A stretch of DNA of 44,820 nucleotides from an uncultured Curtobacterium sp. (GTDB lineage Bacteria; Actinomycetota; Actinomycetes; Actinomycetales; Microbacteriaceae), in contig CAJYUW010000027.1 in assembly GCA_913778205.1 (NCBI GenBank), positions 1 through 44,820 on the forward strand, given 5' to 3'. Below, one piece after another: positions 8,272 through 15,363 of the stretch. The position numbers and the translations under genes are program-made. Positions within the stretch are counted from its first letter, which is position 1. Each line of letters begins with the position of its first letter. The notes beneath the pieces are model-generated. The model made no database searches, was not told the origin of the DNA, and saw only the letters and a list, made by a program, of their open reading frames with translations.

Positions 8272-8277
8272 TATCGT
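8272..8277 (+). promoter_or_regulatory. -10 box upstream of alpha/beta hydrolase 8307
   Basis: TATCGT, 29 bases before the GTG start, fits TAnnnT and would give a short leader containing the GAGGAG ribosome-binding site at 8295-8300. Confidence 0.4.
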
Positions 8278-8306
8278 GGGCGTCCGTTCGACCCGAGGAG
8301 GCCACC

Positions 8307-9386
8307 GTGGACGACGCCCGAGACGCTGACGCACCGGACCCCGCGAGCCGCCTCGCCCAGGCGGACGACGCGGACGTCACGGTCGAGGTCGACCGGATCG
8401 CGGTCGACGGCACCTACGTCCGCGTCAGCTCGATCGGGGAGCCCGGGGAACGGGCCTTCGTCCTCGTCGCCGGGCTCGGCATCGCGGCCACCTACTACGA
8501 GCGGCTCGCCCCGCACCTCAACGAGAACGGCCCCGTGCACGCCCTCGACCTGCCCGGCTTCGCAGGCGTCCCGCACTTCCGCGGCCGGGTGACGATCGAG
8601 CGGTTCGCGGACGCGGTCGAGCGGGTCATCGACGAGCTCGGCCTCGAGGATCCCGTGCTCGTCGGGCACTCCATGGGCACGCAGGTCGTGACCGAGGTCG
8701 CGGCGCGTCGCCCGGACGTCTCGGACCTCGTCCTCATCAGCCCGGTCGTGGACTCACGTGCGCGCTCCGTGCGGCAGTCCGCGTTCCGGTTCCTCCGGTC
8801 GACGGTGCACGAGCCGGCGGCGGTCCGCTGGCACGGGATCACGGCGTACGTGCTCTGCGGCTGGCACTGGTTCTCGAAGGTGCTGCCCCGCATGATCGCG
8901 TTCCCGATCGAGGACCGTGCGGCCGAGGTGCAGGCCCGGACGCTCATCGTCCGCGGTGAGCACGACGCGCTCGTACCACGCGACTGGGTGCGGCGCCTGG
9001 CGCGGGTGTTCCCGTACGCGGTGCTCCGTGAGGTCGTCGACGGCGCCCACTCGGTGATGCACGCACAGGCGGACGCGGTGGCACGGCTCGCGGTGGACCA
9101 CGTCGCCGGGCGCATCCCGGACCGCGGGGTGTCCTCGCTGCAACGGGTCCGCGACGACTCGACGTCCTCCGACCTCGCGCGGCTCGGGCCCGGCGACGCC
9201 TGGCTCCTCGTGAAGTCGCGCTTCATCGAGCTGTTCGGCATGGCCCGCAACGACGACGAGGCGCTCGAGGCCGCGAAGTCCGCGCACGCGGTCGCGATGG
9301 CGGACGGGGACGGGGTCCCCGTCGATCCGGACGACCGGCGCGCGGTCGTCGACGAGGTCGCACCGGAAACGCGCGACGCGCGCTGA
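8307..9386 (+). CDS. Alpha/beta hydrolase with C-terminal extension
   Basis: A 359-residue cytosolic alpha/beta hydrolase. Motifs in order: oxyanion VLVAGLGIAATYY (about residues 52-64), nucleophile elbow VGHSMGTQVV (about 116-125), acid loop VRGEHDALVPRDW and catalytic His in DGAHSVMHA. After about residue 270 the protein continues for 90 residues beyond the hydrolase core with a helical segment (DAWLLVKSRFIELFGMARND), which is not typical and whose role I cannot assign. GTG start with GAGGAG 6 bases upstream. The gene stands alone and is convergent with the FAD oxidoreductase. Substrate unknown; it resembles small-molecule hydrolases such as haloperoxidase/epoxide-hydrolase-like enzymes. 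Confidence 0.85.
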   Translation: MDDARDADAPDPASRLAQADDADVTVEVDRIAVDGTYVRVSSIGEPGERAFVLVAGLGIAATYYERLAPHLNENGPVHALDLPGFAGVPHFRGRVTIERFADAVERVIDELGLEDPVLVGHSMGTQVVTEVAARRPDVSDLVLISPVVDSRARSVRQSAFRFLRSTVHEPAAVRWHGITAYVLCGWHWFSKVLPRMIAFPIEDRAAEVQARTLIVRGEHDALVPRDWVRRLARVFPYAVLREVVDGAHSVMHAQADAVARLAVDHVAGRIPDRGVSSLQRVRDDSTSSDLARLGPGDAWLLVKSRFIELFGMARNDDEALEAAKSAHAVAMADGDGVPVDPDDRRAVVDEVAPETRDAR

Positions 9387-9445
9387 CGACAGCGGGGCCA
9401 CGGATGGACCTGCGGGAGCAGCAGACGGGCCGGCGGGAGCAGCTG

Positions 9446-9480
9446 ACGGACTGGAGGCACGGTGCCGGCCGGCACTCCTC
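9446..9480. terminator. Imperfect palindrome with repeat core, between convergent genes
   Basis: CGGACTGGAGGCACGGTGCC is followed by GGCC and GGCACTCCTCC, a degenerate copy of the palindromic element seen at 12830-12873. It lies in the 181-base gap between the plus-strand hydrolase and the end of the minus-strand FAD oxidoreductase and may terminate one or both. No gene is supported in the rest of the gap. Confidence 0.5.
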
Positions 9481-9567
9481 CCTCGCCGACGCGGTCGGCG
9501 CGCCCTGCGCAACGCTTCGTGTCGCCGCTGAGCGGGGCGCGCTCCAGTCCGTCCGAGGTGCAGCCCG

Positions 9568-10761
9568 TCAGGGCTGGATGCGCCCGATGAGCATGTCCGG
9601 CGTGAGCGAGTGGGCCTCGGCGAGGACCTTCCGGGCCTCGTCCGTCTTGTCCCACACGTTCCAGAGCAGCACGCCCTTCACGACCTGGTCGTCGTCGAGG
9701 TAGTAGACGACGCCGGTCACGGTCGGCTCGGTCCAGTCCTCGACGGTCTGCAGCGACGAGGACACTTGGCCGACCGCCTCGTAGCCCATGTCGAAGACGT
9801 CCGAGTAGAACATCGGCGTGTGGTCGTAGGTCTCGTCCGCGTCCGCGAGGTTGCGTCCGGCCTGCCGACCCTGCTGCTGTGCGTTGTCCACGTGCTCCAC
9901 GCGACGCGTCCCGAGGATGCGGTCCGGGTACTCGGCGACGTCCCCCGCCGCGAAGACCGACTCGTCGTCGGTGCGCAGCGTCGAGGACACCACGATGCCG
10001 TCCCGGACGGTGAGGCCGGCGTCGGCGGCGAGCTGCGTGACCGGCTCGATGCCGAGCCCGACCACCACGGCGTCGGCCTCGACGGTCGACCCGTCGTCGA
10101 GTGTGAGCACGACGCCGTCGGCGGACTGCGTCCCGGACTCGACGCGGCGCCCGAGGCGGAGGTCCACCCCGGCGTCCACGAAGCGCTGCTGGAACGCCTG
10201 TGCGAGGTCGGTCGGGAACATCCGCCCGCCCACGACCTCGTCGGGGTCGACGAAGGTGACCCGCGCCCCGTTCTGCGAGATGCCGGCCGTGATCTCGGTG
10301 CCGATGTAGCCGCCACCGACGACGACCACGTGGGCGCCGGCGTCGGCGAACTCGCGGAGCTTCCGGTAGTCGGCGGCGCTCCGGTAGTCGAGCACGCGGT
10401 CGGACGGCTCGAGGCCGGACAGCCCGCGCGGCTTGCCACCGGTCGCGATGAGCAGGCGCTCGTAGCCGTGGGTCTCGCCGGCGTCGGTCGTGACGGTCTT
10501 CGCGCCACGGTCGATCGCGGTGACCCGGTTGCCGAGCACGAAGGTCGCGCCGGTCTCCTCGGTGTGGAGGTCGACCTTCTCGTCCCAACTGAACTCGGGG
10601 TCGGTCCACAGCTTCTTCGAGAGCGCCGGCCGGGCGTACGGCCGGTCGGTCTCCTCGCTGATGATCCCGATCGATCCGTCGGCGTCGAGTTCGCGGATGC
10701 CGCGCGCAGCGGAGTCCGCGACCATCCCGCCGCCGACGATGAGGTACCGGAAGTCGGTCAT
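9568..10761 (-). CDS. NAD(P)/FAD-dependent oxidoreductase (ferredoxin-reductase/AIF-like)
   Basis: A 397-residue pyridine-nucleotide-disulphide-type reductase. It shows the N-terminal FAD site VGGGMVADSAARGI (about 9-22), the second Rossmann site VVVGGGYIGTEI for NAD(P)H (about 149-160), the FAD-contacting FAAGDVAEYPD (about 275-285) and a C-terminal alpha+beta domain of the ferredoxin/rubredoxin reductase type. There is no redox-active CxxxxC pair, which separates it from lipoamide or thioredoxin reductases. It is the last gene of a Dps-SDR-oxidoreductase operon, 9 bases after the SDR stop. A partner ferredoxin or cytochrome P450 is not in the window, so the electron acceptor is unknown. Confidence 0.9.
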   Translation of the reverse strand: MTDFRYLIVGGGMVADSAARGIRELDADGSIGIISEETDRPYARPALSKKLWTDPEFSWDEKVDLHTEETGATFVLGNRVTAIDRGAKTVTTDAGETHGYERLLIATGGKPRGLSGLEPSDRVLDYRSAADYRKLREFADAGAHVVVVGGGYIGTEITAGISQNGARVTFVDPDEVVGGRMFPTDLAQAFQQRFVDAGVDLRLGRRVESGTQSADGVVLTLDDGSTVEADAVVVGLGIEPVTQLAADAGLTVRDGIVVSSTLRTDDESVFAAGDVAEYPDRILGTRRVEHVDNAQQQGRQAGRNLADADETYDHTPMFYSDVFDMGYEAVGQVSSSLQTVEDWTEPTVTGVVYYLDDDQVVKGVLLWNVWDKTDEARKVLAEAHSLTPDMLIGRIQP

Positions 10762-10770
10762 GTCGTGCTC

Positions 10771-11571
10771 CTAGATCGTTGCGACCGAGCCGGAGTCGAC
10801 CCGGTAGTTGGCGCCGTTGACGAAGCTCGCGAGGTCCGAGCAGAGGAACGCGACGACGTTCGCGACCTCCTCCGGCTCCCCGCGGCGGCCGAGTTCCATG
10901 TACGGGCGTTCCGCGTTCAGGAACGACGAGACGGCTTCGTCGAACGACGTGCCCGCCTGCTTCGCCCGCTTGTCCATCATCGCGTCGGTCATCGGCGTGT
11001 GGATGAACGCGGGGCTCACGCAGTTGACGAGGAGGCCCTCCGCGGCGTAGCTCCGCGAGAGCCCCTTCGCGAACGAGAGCACTCCCGCCTTCGCCGCGCA
11101 GTAGGGGAGCTCGTCGTCGTACGGCTGGGACGCGTCCTCGGACACGAGGTAGACGATGCGCCCCCAGCCGCCGTTCCGCAGGTCGCCGATGAACTCGCGG
11201 GTGATGCGCACCGGCCCCATGAGGTCGACGTCGATCGTGTCGAGCCAGCCCTGCTCGTCGATCTCGTGGAACATCCCCTGCGGGCCGGTGACGCCCGAGG
11301 ACTGCACGAGGATGTCGATCTCCCCGACTGCTCCGCGGACGCGGTCGTGCAGCGCCGCGAGGCTGTCCGCCGCCGTCACGTCCGCGGCGAACGCGTGCAG
11401 GCGGCCGGGCGCGGACTCGAGCTGGTCCGCGCTCGTCAGGAGCCGGCCCTCGTCGAGGTCGGTCACGACGACCGTCGCGCCCTCCGCCAGGAGGATGCGC
11501 GCCGTGTTCCACCCGATGCCCGAGTCCGCGCCGAAGACGAGCGCGGTCTTGCCCTGGATACCGAGGTCCAC
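10771..11571 (-). CDS. SDR family oxidoreductase
   Basis: A 266-residue classical short-chain dehydrogenase. Visible motifs: cofactor loop GADSGIG (about 14-20), the DVT adenine pocket, catalytic Ser in LVSEDAS, the YCAAK pair (Tyr and Lys four residues apart) and the PAFIHTPM segment after the active site. The Asp at the end of beta-2 (VTDLDEG) favours NAD over NADP. The terminal SGSVATI is usual for the family. It lies 15 bases after the Dps stop and 9 before the FAD oxidoreductase, so all three are one transcript. Substrate unknown; the pairing with Dps is unusual. Confidence 0.9.
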   Translation of the reverse strand: MDLGIQGKTALVFGADSGIGWNTARILLAEGATVVVTDLDEGRLLTSADQLESAPGRLHAFAADVTAADSLAALHDRVRGAVGEIDILVQSSGVTGPQGMFHEIDEQGWLDTIDVDLMGPVRITREFIGDLRNGGWGRIVYLVSEDASQPYDDELPYCAAKAGVLSFAKGLSRSYAAEGLLVNCVSPAFIHTPMTDAMMDKRAKQAGTSFDEAVSSFLNAERPYMELGRRGEPEEVANVVAFLCSDLASFVNGANYRVDSGSVATI

Positions 11572-11586
11572 GTGGGCCCCGGCGGC

Positions 11587-12093
11587 CTAGGAGTGCGCCG
11601 AGGCGTCGGCGACGGCGGGGGTGGTCGCGGAGGCGAGGGGCGTGCTCGGCGCCCGGTTCTCGGCCGAGACCATCCAGGCGAGCTGCTCGAGGCGCTCGAT
11701 GAAGCCGTGGAGCAGGTCCGCGGTGGTCGGGTCCTCCTCGTCGACCTCGTCGTGCACGTCGCGCATGGTGCCGGTCGCCTGGTAGAGGCGCAGGGTGACC
11801 TGGTCGATCGCGTCGTGGGTCGTGATCTCGCCCTCGGGGAACTGCTCGAGGTGGCTCGTCGCGGCGACGGTCGACGAGCGGCCGTCCGGCACGGCGTACA
11901 GGGCGCGCATGCGCTCGGCGGTGTCGTCGGCGAACTCGCGTGCGGCGTCGACGATCTCGTCGAGCTGCAGGTGGAGGTCGCGGAAGTTGGTGCCCAGGAT
12001 GTTCCAGTGGGCCTGCTTGCCCTGGATGTGCAGGTCGATCAGGTCCACCAGGACGGCCTGGAGGTTCTTGGCGAGCTTGTCCGATGCGTGCAT
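11587..12093 (-). CDS. dps: Dps family DNA-binding/ferritin-like protein
   Basis: A 168-residue four-helix-bundle protein that in this family forms dodecamers, oxidises Fe(II) with peroxide and stores iron. The inter-subunit ferroxidase ligands are all there: His29 (QAHWN), His41 and Asp45 (DLHLQLDE), Asp56 and Glu60 (DDTAER). The C-terminal tail is Ala/Thr/Ser-rich rather than Lys-rich, so DNA binding through the tail is doubtful. ATG at 12093 with AAGGAG 8 bases upstream; the open frame upstream is not family-like. First gene of the Dps-SDR-oxidoreductase operon and downstream of a MarR gene in the same direction (133-base gap). Confidence 0.93.
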   Translation of the reverse strand: MHASDKLAKNLQAVLVDLIDLHIQGKQAHWNILGTNFRDLHLQLDEIVDAAREFADDTAERMRALYAVPDGRSSTVAATSHLEQFPEGEITTHDAIDQVTLRLYQATGTMRDVHDEVDEEDPTTADLLHGFIERLEQLAWMVSAENRAPSTPLASATTPAVADASAHS

Positions 12094-12226
12094 GATCGGC
12101 TCCTTCCACGTCGGTGACCACTCCGGTCTACGCGGAGCCGCCTCCGTGCTCCCTGGCCGTCCGTCCCCCGGCGGCGGAGCCACAGCGCTCAGCGGCCACC
12201 CGGCTCGGTCCCGTGCGGCCGTGGGC

Positions 12227-12739
12227 TCAGTGCTCGGCGACCGGGTCGACGTGGTCGACCGCGTCGCGCATGTCCCCGAGGAAGCGCGCGACCACGCGGG
12301 CATCGGCCGCTGGCAGCCCCTCGGCGATCGCCATCATGCGTCGGTGCATCACGCCGAGGGTGGCGCGGACCTCCTCGTCGGTCTCGGTCGTCGGGACGAT
12401 CACGAGCGCTCGGCGGTCGGTCGGGTGCGGTTCGCGACGGACGTGGTTCGACTTGACGAGGCGGTCGACGAGGATCGTCGTCGACGCGGAGGAGATCTTG
12501 AGGTAGGCCGCGAGGTCCTTCGGGCTGACCTGGCGTCCGGCACGCTGTGCCTGCAGCAGGAAGCGGACCGCCAGCAGGTCGGTCTCGCCCATCCCCATCG
12601 AGTCGCGCGTCCGGCGGCGCATCGCGGTCTCGGCGGAACGGTAGCGGCGCAGGGCGTTCAGCACGGCGACGCCCCGCTGGGTCGCGTCGTCGTCCGGGAA
12701 CCAGTACCCGGACGCCTCGGTGATCTCCTGCGTGGACAT
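12227..12739 (-). CDS. MarR family transcriptional regulator
   Basis: A 170-residue winged-helix regulator with an N-terminal helix (VAVLNALRRYRSAETAMRRR), the helix-turn-helix VSPKDLAAYLKISSASTTIL (about 72-91), the wing HPTDRRALVI and a C-terminal dimerisation helix. The DxRA/R wing residues are conserved. The ATG at 12739 lies 27 bases from a perfect inverted repeat at 12766-12778 that is a good autoregulatory site. It sits between an FMN reductase and the Dps operon, all on the minus strand, so control of redox-stress genes is plausible but not shown. Confidence 0.9.
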   Translation of the reverse strand: MSTQEITEASGYWFPDDDATQRGVAVLNALRRYRSAETAMRRRTRDSMGMGETDLLAVRFLLQAQRAGRQVSPKDLAAYLKISSASTTILVDRLVKSNHVRREPHPTDRRALVIVPTTETDEEVRATLGVMHRRMMAIAEGLPAADARVVARFLGDMRDAVDHVDPVAEH

Positions 12740-12765
12740 GCGGGACAGCGTAACCCGTCTCCTTA

Positions 12766-12778
12766 CTAGAGCGTCTAG
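12766..12778. promoter_or_regulatory. Candidate operator upstream of marR (CTAGA-GCG-TCTAG)
   Basis: CTAGA (12766-12770) and TCTAG (12774-12778) are perfect arms around GCG. CTAG is rare in this GC-rich DNA, so two in 13 bases stands out. The position just upstream of the minus-strand marR fits an autoregulatory MarR site. Confidence 0.5.
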
Positions 12779-12829
12779 CGAGTGCGCGTTCGGGGGACAG
12801 GGGCGGACGAGCGCGCCCTGTGGAGGAGA

Positions 12830-12873
12830 CGGACGGGAGGCGCGGCACCCGCTGGTGCAGCGCCTCCCGTCCG
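12830..12873. repeat. Long perfect palindromic element after the FMN reductase
   Basis: CGGACGGGAGGCGC (12830-12843) and GCGCCTCCCGTCCG (12860-12873) are perfect 14-base arms; inside, GCACC pairs with GGTGC around CGCT. The folded stem is nearly 20 base pairs. It begins 44 bases after the end of the minus-strand FMN reductase gene and so can terminate it. This is the most complete copy of the window's repeat family. Confidence 0.8.
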
Positions 12874-12916
12874 GGCCGTGGTCGGGTCGCGGCGGGGCCG
12901 CCCCGAGCGGTCCCGC

Positions 12917-13474
12917 CTAGGCTGCGATCGGCTCCGACGCCGCGTCGGCGAGCGCGCGCAGCGCGCCCTGGACCAGCGAGACGACCTCGTCGTCCTCGCG
13001 CGGGTGGGTCTCGGCGAACCGGACGACGGACTGCGGGATGGCCACCTTGACGTCCTCGAGGACCGTGGCGCCGGCGATCCCGGCGACCTTGCGGGCGTCG
13101 TCGTGCGCCCAGACGCCGCCGTACTGCCCGAAGGCCGAACCGATGACGGCGAGCGGCTTGCCGGAGATCGGCGAAGCGCCGAACGGCCGCGACGCCCAGT
13201 CGAGGGCGTTCTTCAGCACGGCCGGGAGGGTGCCGTTGTACTCGGGCGTGACGAGGAGCACTCCGTCCGCGGCGGCGAGGGCCTCGCGGAACGCGACCGC
13301 GGCGGCGGGCGGGGTGTCCCCGTCGATGTCCTCGTTGTAGAACGGCAGGTCGGTGATGGCGTCGAAGGTGCTCAGCTCGATGCCCTCGGGGGCGTGGTGC
13401 TCCGCGGCCTCGGCGAGCTTGCGGTTGATGGAGCCGGCGCGGAGGCTGCCGACCAGGACCAGGACGTTCGTCAT
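12917..13474 (-). CDS. NADPH-dependent FMN reductase (flavodoxin-like)
   Basis: A 185-residue flavodoxin-fold enzyme of the NAD(P)H:FMN/quinone reductase family (chromate reductase/azoreductase-like). It shows the FMN phosphate loop GSLRAGSINRKLAEA (about 8-22) and the flavin-contact motif PEYNGTLPAVLKNALDWASR (about 75-94), then GQYGG. Start at 13474: the frame stays open to 13519, but MTNVLVLVGSL is the family N-terminus and is preceded by a purine-rich AAGGGAA. Its neighbours on the same strand are a MarR regulator and a Dps operon, consistent with quinone or redox-cycling stress. Confidence 0.9.
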   Translation of the reverse strand: MTNVLVLVGSLRAGSINRKLAEAAEHHAPEGIELSTFDAITDLPFYNEDIDGDTPPAAAVAFREALAAADGVLLVTPEYNGTLPAVLKNALDWASRPFGASPISGKPLAVIGSAFGQYGGVWAHDDARKVAGIAGATVLEDVKVAIPQSVVRFAETHPREDDEVVSLVQGALRALADAASEPIAA

Positions 13475-13562
13475 GCGCGTTCCCTTGTTCGTTGACGGAA
13501 AGGTGTCAGCGACAACCAATCGCGTCGGGCGGGAGAGTATTCCCGGTGCGCGTCGTCGTCGG

Positions 13563-13568
13563 TAGCGT
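13563..13568 (+). promoter_or_regulatory. -10 box of a leaderless promoter for the GH13 gene
   Basis: TAGCGT ends 7 bases before the GTG at 13576, the spacing of an actinobacterial leaderless transcript, and decides this start over ones upstream. Confidence 0.5.
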
Positions 13569-13575
13569 GGCGAGC

Positions 13576-15267
13576 GTGAGCACCCCGAGGACGCCCGCCA
13601 GCACGCCCCGCACCGCCGATGCCGACTGGTGGCGCGACGCGGTCGTGTACCAGGTCTACCCGCGGAGCTTCGCGGACGCCGACGGCGACGGGCTCGGCGA
13701 CGTGGCCGGCATCACCTCCCGCGTGCCCTACCTCGCCGCACTCGGCGTCGACGCGCTGTGGCTCTCCCCGTTCTTCCCGTCCCCGCTGGCCGACGGCGGC
13801 TACGACGTCGCCGACTACCGTGCGGTCGACCCGCGGCTCGGGACCCTCGACGACTTCGACGCCTTCCTCCGCGCGGCGCACGAGCACGACCTGCGCGTGA
13901 TCGTCGACATCGTGCCGAACCACACCTCGTCGGCGCACGCCTGGTTCGCGGCGGCGCTCGCGGCCGCGCCGGGTTCGCCGGAACGGGCCCGGTACGTCTT
14001 CCGCGACGGAGCGGGGGCGTCCGGCGAGCTCCCGCCGAGCGACTGGGTGTCGAACTTCGGCGGCAGCGCGTGGACCCGCGTGCAGGACGGTCAGTGGTAC
14101 CTGCACCTGTTCGCGCCGGAGCAGCCGGACCTCGACTGGACGAACCCGGAGGTGCGCGCGGACTTCGAGGAGACCCTCCGGTTCTGGGCCGACCGCGGTG
14201 TGGACGGGTTCCGGGTCGACGTCGCGCACGGTCTCGCGAAGGACCTCTCGACGCCGTACCGCGCGTCGGACGAGCACGCGCTGCCGCTCGACGGTTCCGA
14301 CCCGCTGTACGACCGCGACGAGGTGCACGAGATCTTCGCGGGGTGGCGCCGCGTGCTCGACGAGTACGACCCGCCCCGTGCCGCCGTGGCCGAGGCCTGG
14401 GCGCCCGCGCCCCGCCGGGTCCTCTACGCGCGGCCGACCGAGCTCGGGCAGGCGTTCAACTTCGACCTGCTGGAGTCGCCGTTCGACACCCGGGTGTTCC
14501 GGACGGTGATCGAGCGGAACCTCGCGATGTCCGAGGAGTCCGGGGCGTCGTCCACCTGGGTGCTCTCGAACCACGACGTCGTGCGGCACGCGACCCGGTA
14601 CGGCCTGCCCGACGGCACCGACACCGATGCCTGGCTCATGACCGACGGCACGTCGCCCGTGCTCGACCGTGCGCGGGGGCTCCGGCGGGCGCGTGCCGCG
14701 ACGATGCTCCTGCTCGCGCTGCCCGGGTCGACCTACCTGTACCAGGGTGAGGAGCTCGGCCTGCAGGAGGCGCCCGCGATCCCGCGCGACGAACTCCAGG
14801 ACCCGAAGTGGATCCGGACGGGGCACACCGTGAAGGGCCGCGACGGCTGCCGGGTGCCGATCCCCTGGACGACGTCGGGGCCGTCGTTCGGGTTCGGCGA
14901 GGTGGCGCCGCACCTGCCGCAGCCGACCGACTTCGGGGCGTTCTCGGTCGAGGCCGAGGACGGCGACCCCGGTTCCACGCTGCGCCTCTACCGGGCCGCA
15001 CTGGCCGAGCGTGCGCGGCTGCAGCGGGGCGAGGACCTCGTGTGGATCGATTCCGGCGCCGATGTCGACGCCGGCGCGGATGTCGACCCCGGCGCTGACG
15101 TCGACGCCGGCGCGGACGTCGTCGCGTTCGCGCGGCACGACGGCTGGCGTTCGGTCACGAACTTCGGCACCGAGCCCGTCGCGCTCCCCGCCGGGACCGT
15201 CGTGCTGGCGTCGGGGCCGCTCGGGGACGGAGTCCTGCCGGGGGAGACGACGGTCTGGCTGTCCTGA
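13576..15267 (+). CDS. GH13 alpha-glucosidase (oligo-1,6-glucosidase/trehalose-hydrolase type)
   Basis: A 563-residue cytosolic alpha-amylase-family enzyme. The four conserved regions are clear: DIVPNHTS (I), GFRVDVAHGL with the nucleophile Asp (II), AVAEAW with the acid/base Glu (III) and SNHDVVRH (IV). The opening DAVVYQVYPRSFADADGDG is typical of alpha-glucosidases acting on maltose, isomaltose or sucrose. In the C-terminal beta domain, between VWIDS and VVAFARHDGW, there is an inserted GADVDA/GADVDP peptide repeat encoded by 15055-15120, which other members lack as far as I know. GTG start chosen from the TAGCGT box 7 bases upstream; ORF extends to 13492. Confidence 0.92.
   Translation: MSTPRTPASTPRTADADWWRDAVVYQVYPRSFADADGDGLGDVAGITSRVPYLAALGVDALWLSPFFPSPLADGGYDVADYRAVDPRLGTLDDFDAFLRAAHEHDLRVIVDIVPNHTSSAHAWFAAALAAAPGSPERARYVFRDGAGASGELPPSDWVSNFGGSAWTRVQDGQWYLHLFAPEQPDLDWTNPEVRADFEETLRFWADRGVDGFRVDVAHGLAKDLSTPYRASDEHALPLDGSDPLYDRDEVHEIFAGWRRVLDEYDPPRAAVAEAWAPAPRRVLYARPTELGQAFNFDLLESPFDTRVFRTVIERNLAMSEESGASSTWVLSNHDVVRHATRYGLPDGTDTDAWLMTDGTSPVLDRARGLRRARAATMLLLALPGSTYLYQGEELGLQEAPAIPRDELQDPKWIRTGHTVKGRDGCRVPIPWTTSGPSFGFGEVAPHLPQPTDFGAFSVEAEDGDPGSTLRLYRAALAERARLQRGEDLVWIDSGADVDAGADVDPGADVDAGADVVAFARHDGWRSVTNFGTEPVALPAGTVVLASGPLGDGVLPGETTVWLS
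15055..15120 (+). repeat. In-frame 18-base repeat inside the GH13 gene
   Basis: Three full 18-base units and a partial fourth encode GADVDA, GADVDP, GADVDA, GADV. The codons vary (GGCGCC/GGCGCG/GGCGCT), so the repeat is under peptide-level constraint or not brand new. The length can change in steps of six residues without breaking the frame. Confidence 0.85.
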
Positions 15268-15363
15268 CGCGGACTCCCTCCACACCCGGGTGTCGGGCGG
15301 GCGCCGTCCACAGATCCGGCCGCCGACCCCGGACGCGTGACGGCGATCACGACGATCGGGTGC

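Noticed and set aside
8495..12121. Minus-strand open frame of 1208 codons
   Set aside because: It runs antisense to the alpha/beta hydrolase and out of frame through the FAD oxidoreductase, SDR and Dps genes. Composition is Arg/Ala/Gly/Pro-rich with no domain; it is a GC-rich shadow.
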